A DNA stretch of 48,560 nucleotides from Burkholderiales bacterium (GTDB lineage Bacteria; Pseudomonadota; Gammaproteobacteria; Burkholderiales; Burkholderiaceae_C). The stretch covers positions 1 to 48,560 of the forward strand of contig RXJQ01000045.1 of the NCBI GenBank assembly GCA_003963115.1. The letters are read 5' to 3'. Shown here piece by piece: positions 24,176 through 34,242 of the stretch. Numbering within the stretch: the stretch's first letter is position 1; every line of letters begins with the position of its first letter. Under the pieces are notes generated by a model that was not told the DNA's origin, ran no database searches, and saw only the letters and a program-made list of their open reading frames with translations. The translations under genes and the position numbers were made by a program.

Positions 24176-24976
24176 ATGGACTTTGAGTTCTTTAGCCAGA
24201 CCGACACCGGGCGGGTTCGATCCAATAATGAAGACGCCATCGCCTTGGACGAGGGGTGCGGCGTGGCTGTGCTGGCCGATGGCATGGGCGGCTACGCCGC
24301 GGGCGAAGTGGCCAGCGGCATGGCCTGCGACTTCATCAAGGGCGAATTGGGCCGCTGGTTGCAGGAGGCCTCGGTGAACGCCAGCGACGGCGACGTCAAG
24401 CGCGCCATGGACATCTGCGTGGACAACGCCAACCGGGCGATTTTCGGGGCGGCCAATTCCAATCCGACCTATGCCGGCATGGGCACCACCCTGGTTTTGG
24501 CGGTTTTCCGCTCCGGGCGCCTGATATTGGGGCATATTGGGGATTCCCGCGCCTACCGCCTGCGCGACGGGCAGTTGCAGCAAATCACAAAAGACCATTC
24601 GTTACTGCAAGAACAGATCGATGCTGGCATCCTGACGCCTGAACAGGCGCAATTCGCTGCCAACAAGAACCTGGTGACGCGCGCCTTGGGTGTGGAGGAT
24701 CTGGTCCTGATGGAAACGCACCTGCACGATATCCAGTCCGGCGACATCTACCTGATGTGCTCGGACGGCCTCTCCGATATGCTTCGTGATCAGCAAATCG
24801 CCGACGTCATGGTGGGCCACACCAGCCTGCCCGACATGGGCGCGGCCCTGATCGCGGCAGCCAATGAGGCCGGAGGGCGGGATAATATTGCTGTCGTGCT
24901 GGTGCGGGCCCAGGGAGTGGCCGATCCGGCACCCAGGTCCTGGTGGCCTTTCAAGCGCGCGAGTGGTTCGAATTAA
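24176..24976 (+). CDS. PP2C-family serine/threonine phosphatase
   Basis: 266 residues. Metal-binding and catalytic motifs of the Stp1/PstP group are all present: RSNNEDA, VLADGMGGYAAGE, GMGTTLVLA, GHIGDSRAYRLRDG, TKDHSLLQ, CSDGLSD and GGRDNIAVVLV. The enzyme is cytoplasmic and removes phosphate from Ser/Thr, most likely from the kinase encoded 66 bases upstream and its targets, including the FHA protein downstream. Confidence 0.94.
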   Translation: MDFEFFSQTDTGRVRSNNEDAIALDEGCGVAVLADGMGGYAAGEVASGMACDFIKGELGRWLQEASVNASDGDVKRAMDICVDNANRAIFGAANSNPTYAGMGTTLVLAVFRSGRLILGHIGDSRAYRLRDGQLQQITKDHSLLQEQIDAGILTPEQAQFAANKNLVTRALGVEDLVLMETHLHDIQSGDIYLMCSDGLSDMLRDQQIADVMVGHTSLPDMGAALIAAANEAGGRDNIAVVLVRAQGVADPAPRSWWPFKRASGSN

Positions 24977-25011
24977 ACGCCAATTAGAGCTCTATACCCG
25001 AGAGGTTTCGA

Positions 25012-25755
25012 ATGGGAAAACTGGTCGTCTCGCTAGACGGGGTCGTCATCAAGGAAGTCCAAATCACCAAGGACAAAACCTCGCTTGGGCGCCGCCCCTA
25101 TAACGACATCGTGATTGACAACCTCGCGGTCAGCGGCGAGCATGCCGTGCTGCAACTGGTCGGCCACGACGTCTTCATTGAAGACCTCAACAGCACCAAC
25201 GGCACCTACATCAACGGCAAAGCCGTCAAGAAGCAGCTGCTGCAGCACAACGACACGGTCGAGATCGGCAAGTACAAGATCAAGTACCTAGTCGAAGAGG
25301 GCTCCGACTACGAAAAGACCATGATCATGCGCCCCGGCACGCCTTTGCCCACGGCCCTGTCGGCCGCACAGCAAGGTGGCATGGGCAGCAGCATCCCCAT
25401 GTCGCCGCCATCGACGGGCACACCTGCGCCGACCTACGGCGGTGCCATGGGCGCGTCCTCCCTGGGATCAAATTTCGGAGGCCTGGGTGCCCAGTCGCCC
25501 GCCTCGATCAAGGTGCTCAACGGTGCCGCGGCCGGCCGTGAAGTGGCGCTGACCAAGGTGGTGACCACGGTGGGCAAGCCTGGTGTGCAGGTGGCCTCCA
25601 TCACCAAGCGCCCTGGCGGCTACGTGTTTGCGCATGTCGAAGGTGGGGCCCGCCCCACGGTCAACGGCAGCCCTGTGGCGGGCGATCCGGTTCATCTCAA
25701 GAACGGTGATGTCATTGAACTGGCTGGCACACAAATGCAATTCATGCAGGCCTGA
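25012..25755 (+). CDS. FHA-domain protein with two FHA-like domains
   Basis: 247 residues; GAGAGG ribosome-binding site upstream. The first FHA domain (about 3-93) has the phosphothreonine-binding residues: Arg27 in SLGRRPYND, Ser41 in VSGEH, and the NSTNGTYINGK loop. Residues 97-110 (GSDYEKTMIMRPGT) hold Thr103, a plausible kinase site. A Gly/Ser/Pro-rich linker follows (about 115-165). Residues 166-247 resemble a second FHA fold (VGKPGVQVASITKR, then PTVNGSPV) that has lost the binding Arg and Ser. The pattern suggests a GarA-like switch in which the phosphorylated Thr binds its own or a partner's FHA. It belongs to the kinase-phosphatase operon. Confidence 0.9.
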   Translation: MGKLVVSLDGVVIKEVQITKDKTSLGRRPYNDIVIDNLAVSGEHAVLQLVGHDVFIEDLNSTNGTYINGKAVKKQLLQHNDTVEIGKYKIKYLVEEGSDYEKTMIMRPGTPLPTALSAAQQGGMGSSIPMSPPSTGTPAPTYGGAMGASSLGSNFGGLGAQSPASIKVLNGAAAGREVALTKVVTTVGKPGVQVASITKRPGGYVFAHVEGGARPTVNGSPVAGDPVHLKNGDVIELAGTQMQFMQA

Positions 25756-25760
25756 ATTCC

Positions 25761-26576
25761 ATGATCCGGGTATTGGGCTGTTCCGGATCGATTGCCGCGC
25801 GGTGTCACACCACGGCCTTCCTGCTTGATGACGACATCCTGCTGGACGCGGGTAGCGGCGTCGGCGAATTGCGCCTGGATGAGCTGGCACGCATTGATCA
25901 CATCCTGCTGAGCCACAGCCACCTCGACCACCTCCTCAGCATCCCCTTGCTCGCCGACAGCGTCATGAAGCTGCGGGCCGGCCCCAATGGCAGCATGGCC
26001 GAGTTGCGGCCCATCCACGTGCATGCGCTGCCGGCCACGCTGGAGGCCATGCGCCAGCACATCTTCAATGGCGTGATCTGGCCGGACTTCACGCGCCTGC
26101 CCAGCGCGGCCAAACCCATCCTCGTGTTCCATGAAATCGAGGTCGGCCAGATGCTGACCTTCCCGGCGCGCGGTGGCATGGCTGATCGCCAGATCCATGT
26201 GCTGCCGGCGGCACACACCGTGCCGGGCGTGGGCTTTGGCGTGGACACGCCACAGGGCTGGTGGGTGTTCTCGGGCGATACCGGCCCGAACCCTGCCTTG
26301 TGGAAGGCCTTGGCCGGCCACCGGATCTCGCAGCTCGTGATCGAAACCGCCTTTGGCAATGAAGAGGCGCACCTGGCGCACATCAGCGGCCACCTTTCAC
26401 CACAGAGCCTGGCCAAGGAGCTGGCGCAGCTCGATGGCGAAGTCAGTGTCTACATCACCCACCCCAAGCCAGGCGAGGTGCCGGCGGTGCTGGCCCAGAT
26501 CCTGGCGCTGGATACACGACATCGCATCGAGCCGCTGCGCGAGGGGCAGCGTTTCAATGTGCTGCTTGAAGACTGA
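25761..26576 (+). CDS. metallo-beta-lactamase-fold hydrolase, class II cyclic-nucleotide phosphodiesterase-like
   Basis: 271 residues. Metal ligands are seen in LLSHSHLDHLLS (HxHxDH), AAHTVPG, SGDTGP and ITHPKP. The N-terminus LGCSGSIAARCHTTAFLL, the GHLSP loop and the overall spacing match the PDEase II/cAMP phosphodiesterase branch rather than glyoxalase II or RNase Z. It starts five bases after the FHA stop, so it is co-transcribed with the signalling genes and may add a cyclic-nucleotide arm. The substrate is unproven. The stop codon lies inside an inverted repeat (26572-26590). Confidence 0.87.
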   Translation: MIRVLGCSGSIAARCHTTAFLLDDDILLDAGSGVGELRLDELARIDHILLSHSHLDHLLSIPLLADSVMKLRAGPNGSMAELRPIHVHALPATLEAMRQHIFNGVIWPDFTRLPSAAKPILVFHEIEVGQMLTFPARGGMADRQIHVLPAAHTVPGVGFGVDTPQGWWVFSGDTGPNPALWKALAGHRISQLVIETAFGNEEAHLAHISGHLSPQSLAKELAQLDGEVSVYITHPKPGEVPAVLAQILALDTRHRIEPLREGQRFNVLLED

Positions 26577-26590
26577 CAAGAATTGTCAGT
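26572..26590. promoter_or_regulatory. inverted repeat upstream of the pilin gene (site 1)
   Basis: ACTGACAA GAA TTGTCAGT is a perfect 8-bp inverted repeat. It spans the stop codon of the upstream gene and lies about 140 bp upstream of the sigma-54-like promoter. It could be an enhancer-type activator site or a weak terminator; it lacks a T-run. Confidence 0.4.
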
Positions 26591-26608
26591 GCTTGGGGTT
26601 GTGTGACG

Positions 26609-26631
26609 GTTTCTGGCGCCCGGTCAGAAAC
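26609..26631. promoter_or_regulatory. inverted repeat upstream of the pilin gene (site 2)
   Basis: GTTTCTG and CAGAAAC form a perfect 7-bp inverted repeat around a 9-base GC-rich centre, about 85-105 bp upstream of the sigma-54-like -24 element. That is the usual distance for an NtrC-type activator such as PilR. The half-site is not a known PilR consensus that I can confirm. Confidence 0.38.
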
Positions 26632-26713
26632 AAGGGTGACCAAAGCGGTTGGTGAGGCGTCCGCCCCTAGGGGAAAGCGTGAAGCAAATCACGTTTTTTC
26701 AGACAGCGAAAGC

Positions 26714-26728
26714 TGGCATGCTGCCTGC
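26714..26728 (+). promoter_or_regulatory. sigma-54 (RpoN) promoter of the pilin gene
   Basis: TGGCATGCTGCCTGC has the GG (-24) and GC (-12) dinucleotides 12 bases apart. It matches TGGCACG-N4-TTGC except at two positions. It lies 83 bases upstream of the pilin start. RpoN with the PilS/PilR pair controls pilA in Pseudomonas and relatives, so the position and match agree. Confidence 0.62.
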
Positions 26729-26810
26729 GTTGTATGGAGCGTGGCCCCCGACGGTGTGGGGTCGGACAAAGGCAAGTTCTTACAGCGGGTCGCGGCCCAA
26801 GGAGTTAATC

Positions 26811-27293
26811 ATGCGAGTGATGAAGCAAGTGCAAAAGGGTTTCACCCTGATCGAATTGATGATCGTGGTGGCCATTATCGGTATTCTGGCTGCGGTGGCG
26901 CTGCCGGCTTATCAAAACTACATGATCAAATCTCGATTGTCAGAAGTGACGGCGGCGCTGGACGCAAATAAAGCTGCTGTCGCTTCCAATTTTGCGGAGA
27001 ATTTGACATGGCCTATCGCTAGCGCGATTCCTGGTGTCCCGGCTAATGCACTGTATATCAAAACCCTTACGTACAATCCTGGTACGGGTACAACGGCTGG
27101 GGGCTCGCTCGTTGCGACGATTCAAGCCATCGGCAACACAAAGGTGGATACCCACATGCTGGCTTTGTTTGGTACGGGCCAGACAGACGGCACAATCAAG
27201 TGGACCTGCGGTACGGCCAAGGCTGTGACCGATGTGTCGGCGCAAAACGATACCGCTCTGTTCCCCTTCATCCCTGCAACATGCCAGTTCTAA
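26811..27293 (+). CDS. pilA: type IVa major pilin
   Basis: 160 residues from ATG 26811, with AAGGAG six bases upstream; an ATG at 26820 would give a shorter leader. The prepilin leader [10 protein letters not shown] is cut before [24 protein letters not shown], with the invariant Glu5 of the mature pilin. The globular part ends with two cysteines (KWTCGTAK and ATCQF), the usual C-terminal disulfide loop. It is the structural subunit of type IV pili for twitching, adhesion and DNA uptake. It is preceded by a sigma-54-type promoter and followed by a strong terminator. Codon use is less GC-rich than in flanking genes. Confidence 0.94.
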   Translation: MRVMKQVQKGFTLIELMIVVAIIGILAAVALPAYQNYMIKSRLSEVTAALDANKAAVASNFAENLTWPIASAIPGVPANALYIKTLTYNPGTGTTAGGSLVATIQAIGNTKVDTHMLALFGTGQTDGTIKWTCGTAKAVTDVSAQNDTALFPFIPATCQF

Positions 27294-27307
27294 TTTAATT
27301 TGTTCCT

Positions 27308-27336
27308 AAAAGGGCACCTAGGTGCCCTTTTTTATT
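27308..27336 (+). terminator. Rho-independent terminator after pilA
   Basis: AAAAGGGCACC pairs with GGTGCCCTTTT around TA and is followed by a T-rich run (TTTTTTATTTT). It lies 15 bases after the pilin stop. This is the clearest intrinsic terminator in the window and should make the accessory gene downstream much less expressed than the pilin. Confidence 0.92.
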
Positions 27337-27356
27337 TTGCCTAGCGGTAGGTATCT

Positions 27357-28088
27357 ATGCGTAGCCGTTTTCTGGCTTTTGCCTTTCATCTTGGCAACTC
27401 AATGGTGCTGGCCCTGATAGCCATAACGTTGGTCTATCTCGTTTGGTATCCTAATCCAATTGCTGCAGCTGTGGGTGTTGGCGATGTATTTTTGATGATG
27501 TTGGGTATTGATGTCGTCCTTGGACCCGTGATGACCTTCATTGTTTACAAACAGGGCAAAAAGACCTTGGTACTAGATTTAACTGTCATCGTATTGATTC
27601 AATTGGCGGCATTTGGCTATGGGCTGCATGCGATAACTGCGGCCAGGCCGGCTTGGCTGGTATACAGCGGAAGTCGGTTCGATCTGGTGCAAGCGAATGA
27701 TCTGGTGTTTCGCTACTCTGATCAAACCTCCTCTGAATTTAGATCTGTCCCGTGGTGGGGACCCAAATGGGTTGCTGCTCGTCTTCCGGGAGACGTCAAA
27801 AAGCGCAATGAATTGATGATGAGTGCCTTTGGTGGACGGGAGGACCTGCCTCAGCGTCCGGATCTATATGTGCCCTTGGAGCGAGAGATCGACGCTATGG
27901 CCGCGAAGGCGCAGCCCATCTCCAAGTTGGCGGCCTTGAATACCCCTGAATCCGTTCAAAAGATTTTGGCCAAATGGCCCCGCGCGGACACCTTCATGCC
28001 GCTGATCACCAAAGGCAGGCCTTTAACCGTGCTGCTCAAAAAAGGCCAGGCCCAGCCCATCGCCATCGTGGACCTCAAAGCCTTCTGA
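27357..28088 (+). CDS. TfpX/TfpZ-like type IV pilin accessory protein
   Basis: 243 residues. The N-terminal part has three membrane helices (about 10-30, 40-62, 70-92: LVYLVWYPNPIAAAVGV, GIDVVLGPVMTFIVYK, LDLTVIVLIQLAAFGYG). A periplasmic tail with VYSGSRFDLVQAND follows. This layout fits the TfpX/TfpY/TfpZ family, encoded directly downstream of pilA in Pseudomonas and needed for normal assembly of the matching pilin variant. The gene lies behind the pilin terminator and depends on readthrough or a weak promoter of its own. Its DNA is noticeably AT-richer than the surroundings in the first 400 bases. Confidence 0.82.
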   Translation: MRSRFLAFAFHLGNSMVLALIAITLVYLVWYPNPIAAAVGVGDVFLMMLGIDVVLGPVMTFIVYKQGKKTLVLDLTVIVLIQLAAFGYGLHAITAARPAWLVYSGSRFDLVQANDLVFRYSDQTSSEFRSVPWWGPKWVAARLPGDVKKRNELMMSAFGGREDLPQRPDLYVPLEREIDAMAAKAQPISKLAALNTPESVQKILAKWPRADTFMPLITKGRPLTVLLKKGQAQPIAIVDLKAF

Positions 28089-28240
28089 GGTCAGGGCGAT
28101 CCAAAGCGCCGCGCTCCCGCGCTGACAGGCCGCAAACAGGCCCACAAACCGCGCCGAGCAATCATCTGGGCACGGATTCGGCCGAAATCGTGGCGCGTTA
28201 GAATTGGCGTTTCGCCTCACGACAACCCACCCTTTCCACC

Positions 28241-31355
<3,115 letters not shown>

Positions 31356-31392
31356 GATATGTCCGTTTTGTGACATCGTGATAAGCTGAAAG

Positions 31393-31413
31393 ACAGGGCC
31401 CTTGCGGCCCTGT
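31393..31413 (+). terminator. terminator-like hairpin after gap
   Basis: ACAGGGCC-CTTGC-GGCCCTGT is a perfect 8-bp stem 38 bases after the gap stop. It is followed only by TGTTC, so termination may be partial. Confidence 0.6.
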
Positions 31414-31439
31414 TGTTCATGGGAGGCTTGATCGCGGTC

Positions 31440-34106
31440 ATGGGGAAACGGTTGTGGCTGGTGCTGTGGACGGTGTTCGTCCTGGTGGGGCACCTGCTGT
31501 TCGATGCGCACACGCTCTATCAGGAGGCCTTGTCGCAGCAGTCCGGCGCGTATCGCCTGAGCGATCGCCGCTTGACCGATCGCGTCGTGCTGGTGGTGCT
31601 GGACTCCTGGGCCGAGCGCACCCTGGCCGATGGCCACTACATGCCCAAGCTGTTTGCCCGCCAGCAATCGGGCGCTCATGGCGTGTTGTGGGCGCCGCGC
31701 CAGACCGCCACCATCCACGGCATCCTTTCACTGAGCACGGGGCGTTCGCCCAGCGGCCTGGCGGCGATCGGCCTGATGTCGTCCTCGCGCTTTGAGGGCT
31801 GGACCATCTTCGATGACGTGGCCGCGCGCGGCGAGAACGTGTCTTTCCATGGTGGGCCGGCCTGGCTGCCCCTGTTTGGCGACCGTGGTCAGGGCCATTT
31901 CCGCGAGACGGGGCATGGGCCCAACTTCCGAGATGAGGACATGGAGGGGCTGCGCCATTCGCGGCAGGCCTTGCTGTCGGGTCACCCACCGGCGCTCAGC
32001 GTGGTCCACATCACCGAGACCGATGTGGCGGCCCACCAGTACGGCACCGAGCGGCCGGAGTATGCGACCGTCCTGAAGTTCTGGGACGATGCGCTGGACG
32101 ACTACCTCCAGCAGGTGCTGGCCAAGCCCGGCACCACCGTGGTCATCACGGCCGACCATGGCAACGACCTCAACGGCAGCCACGGTGGCAGCGAGACCAT
32201 CTACCGGCGCGTGCCCGTCGTGTTCCTGGGGCAGGGGATCGCGCACGATCCGCACATCGAGATGAACGCGGCCGACATGCCAGCGACGATCGCGGTCTTG
32301 CTGGGTGTGCGTGCGCCCAGTGGTGCCGTGGCCTTGCCAGCTGCGCATGCCTTGCAGCTGTCGACCGTGGAGCGTGGCCGGGTGGTGCTGACGGCCTACT
32401 TTCACAGCCTGCTGAATCGGGCAGCCCTCAAGGAGCGGCCCGAGTGGCTGGCCAAGGCGCGCCGTGCCCTGCCCACCAACCTGGACGAATCCCACGTCGA
32501 CAAGCTCTCCGAGCCCGAGGTCATGGCCATGTTGCCTGGCGTGATGTCGACCTTTCGCGAGCTGGAGGAGCATGTGGGCCTGGTGCGCATGATGAGCGGC
32601 GTGGACTGGGCCTTCGTGGCCACGACCTTTTTGCTGTCCGTGCTGATGCTGTGGTCCGTGGAGCCGGCGACAGGGGCGATTCGTCCGCCGGACTGGTCGG
32701 GCGTGCTCACGATGGCGGGCCTGGTGCTGCTGATCGAGCTGCTGTTTGGGGTGCGCATCACGCAGGCCGACGCGCTCAAGGGCTGGCTACACGGTGGTGG
32801 GCGGGCTTCCTTGATGATGCTGGCTGGTGGCGTGGCGGCTGCGGGTTTGTTGATCGGTGCGATCGCCTGGCGCCTGCGTGCCCGCTTGCTCCATGCGGTG
32901 CATGCGCAGCGCTTCCTGCTGGTGGTGCTGGCTTATCTGCTCACCAGTGTGCTGTACCCGGTCAACACCATGGGCCTGATGGTGGCCATGCTGCTGGCGG
33001 CCTGGTTGTGGCAGAGCCCCATGTCGCCCACGACACGCTGGCGTTTCATGGTGCTGGGCTTGGCTGTGTTGCTGGTCAGCACCAAGGTTTGGACGCTGCT
33101 GGGCGAGAGTGTGCCGCCGCGCATGGCCGTGGGCACGAGCCTTGCGGTGCTGGTGGCGGGGCTGATGGTCTGGGCCAGCCGCCGCATGGCCATCAAGCCG
33201 GGCTTCTGGCCGGCCGCCATGGGGCTGGCGCTGCTGCTGTCGCCGTTTTCCTGCTTCAATGTGCTGGATTTGACGACCCAGTCTCAGCTGATCCTGGCCA
33301 CGGTCATCGTGCTGGTGTTGGCGGGCTGGGCGTGGCGCATCAGCGCGGGCGACAACTGGCTGGTCTGGCCGCTGCTGCCGGTCCTGTGGTTCTGGTGGTC
33401 GGGCGTGTCGCACGCCTGGGGCTTGTACGTGGCCCTGGCACTCGGTGCTGGGCTGGCCGTCATAGCGGGGATGGCTGCGACAGTGGGCGCGAACCTGCGG
33501 ACCTCGCGGCATGCGCGTTTGCTGGTGGCCATGCTGGGGCTGCTGCTTACCCTGAGCGCGCCGCTGCACGTGCCTTCCCTGATGGGCTTTTTGCTGGTGG
33601 TCTTGGCCTTCTTCCAGTGGCGCCCGACGAGTACCCAGCGCTGGCCGGCCGTGGCCATGGCGGCCGTGTTGCTGGTGGCGGCACGCTATGGCCTGTTCGA
33701 TTTCTACGGCTATGCCGATTCACCTTTGCAGGTCTACGCGCTCAAGCATCTGGATCTGGCTGCGGCCTACCTGGGCGACGATTCCCGCTCCATTCTTGGT
33801 GCAGTGCTGATGGTGGTGTTCAAGATCTGGCTGGCCGGCGCCGTGCTGATGCTGGCGGCGGCCTTCGTTCCCCACTGGCGGGTCTGGCTGGATGATGTGA
33901 TGACGGTGGGCGCGGTCTTCCTGCTGATCCAGGTGGCGCAGTCTGCGGTGCGGGCCAGCCTGGCTTTCGATGACCGCTCGCACCAGTACGACTTCGCGGC
34001 GTTTTCCATGCTGGTCCATACGGGGATGCTGATCCTGAGCCTGCTGGCCTATGCGCCACTGCGCCGGTTTTTTCGCGATGAGGGAGCGCGCGTATCGGCC
34101 TCGTGA
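31440..34106 (+). CDS. polytopic membrane protein with GPI ethanolamine-phosphate-transferase-like domain
   Basis: 888 residues from ATG 31440 (GGAGG 14 bases upstream; ATG 31419 is an alternative). One N-terminal helix (about 5-22) leads to a periplasmic alkaline-phosphatase-superfamily domain (about 45-330). Metal and nucleophile motifs are VVLVVLDSW, a Thr in RQTATIHGILSLSTG, HITETDVAAHQYG, ITADHGND and GSHGGSE. The order and local wording (a G-x-x-V-x-F segment followed by W-x-x-LF; LLGVRAPSG) match eukaryotic PIG-N/PIG-O/Mcd4 enzymes. As in those, the soluble domain is followed by a long membrane region, here about 15 helices from residue 385 on. It probably transfers phosphoethanolamine or a similar group to a lipid or glycan. 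The next gene is an exported protease with a sorting tail. The assignment is by motif only. Confidence 0.75.
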   Translation: MGKRLWLVLWTVFVLVGHLLFDAHTLYQEALSQQSGAYRLSDRRLTDRVVLVVLDSWAERTLADGHYMPKLFARQQSGAHGVLWAPRQTATIHGILSLSTGRSPSGLAAIGLMSSSRFEGWTIFDDVAARGENVSFHGGPAWLPLFGDRGQGHFRETGHGPNFRDEDMEGLRHSRQALLSGHPPALSVVHITETDVAAHQYGTERPEYATVLKFWDDALDDYLQQVLAKPGTTVVITADHGNDLNGSHGGSETIYRRVPVVFLGQGIAHDPHIEMNAADMPATIAVLLGVRAPSGAVALPAAHALQLSTVERGRVVLTAYFHSLLNRAALKERPEWLAKARRALPTNLDESHVDKLSEPEVMAMLPGVMSTFRELEEHVGLVRMMSGVDWAFVATTFLLSVLMLWSVEPATGAIRPPDWSGVLTMAGLVLLIELLFGVRITQADALKGWLHGGGRASLMMLAGGVAAAGLLIGAIAWRLRARLLHAVHAQRFLLVVLAYLLTSVLYPVNTMGLMVAMLLAAWLWQSPMSPTTRWRFMVLGLAVLLVSTKVWTLLGESVPPRMAVGTSLAVLVAGLMVWASRRMAIKPGFWPAAMGLALLLSPFSCFNVLDLTTQSQLILATVIVLVLAGWAWRISAGDNWLVWPLLPVLWFWWSGVSHAWGLYVALALGAGLAVIAGMAATVGANLRTSRHARLLVAMLGLLLTLSAPLHVPSLMGFLLVVLAFFQWRPTSTQRWPAVAMAAVLLVAARYGLFDFYGYADSPLQVYALKHLDLAAAYLGDDSRSILGAVLMVVFKIWLAGAVLMLAAAFVPHWRVWLDDVMTVGAVFLLIQVAQSAVRASLAFDDRSHQYDFAAFSMLVHTGMLILSLLAYAPLRRFFRDEGARVSAS

Positions 34107-34242
34107 CGTTTTGTGCGCATTTGTCACGGCTGGCCTACGCTGGCGAATCGAAAGCGCTGCGTGCAGAGATAATCCGCTCACTTCGGTGCCGGTGAGCACC
34201 ATCTTTGTGCGCCATGTAGAGCGTGAAGGTCAGGGCAGTGGG

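Noticed and set aside
22565..25755. Part of a type VI secretion cluster
   Set aside because: Kinase, phosphatase and FHA genes can belong to such clusters, but no tss gene is seen on either side.
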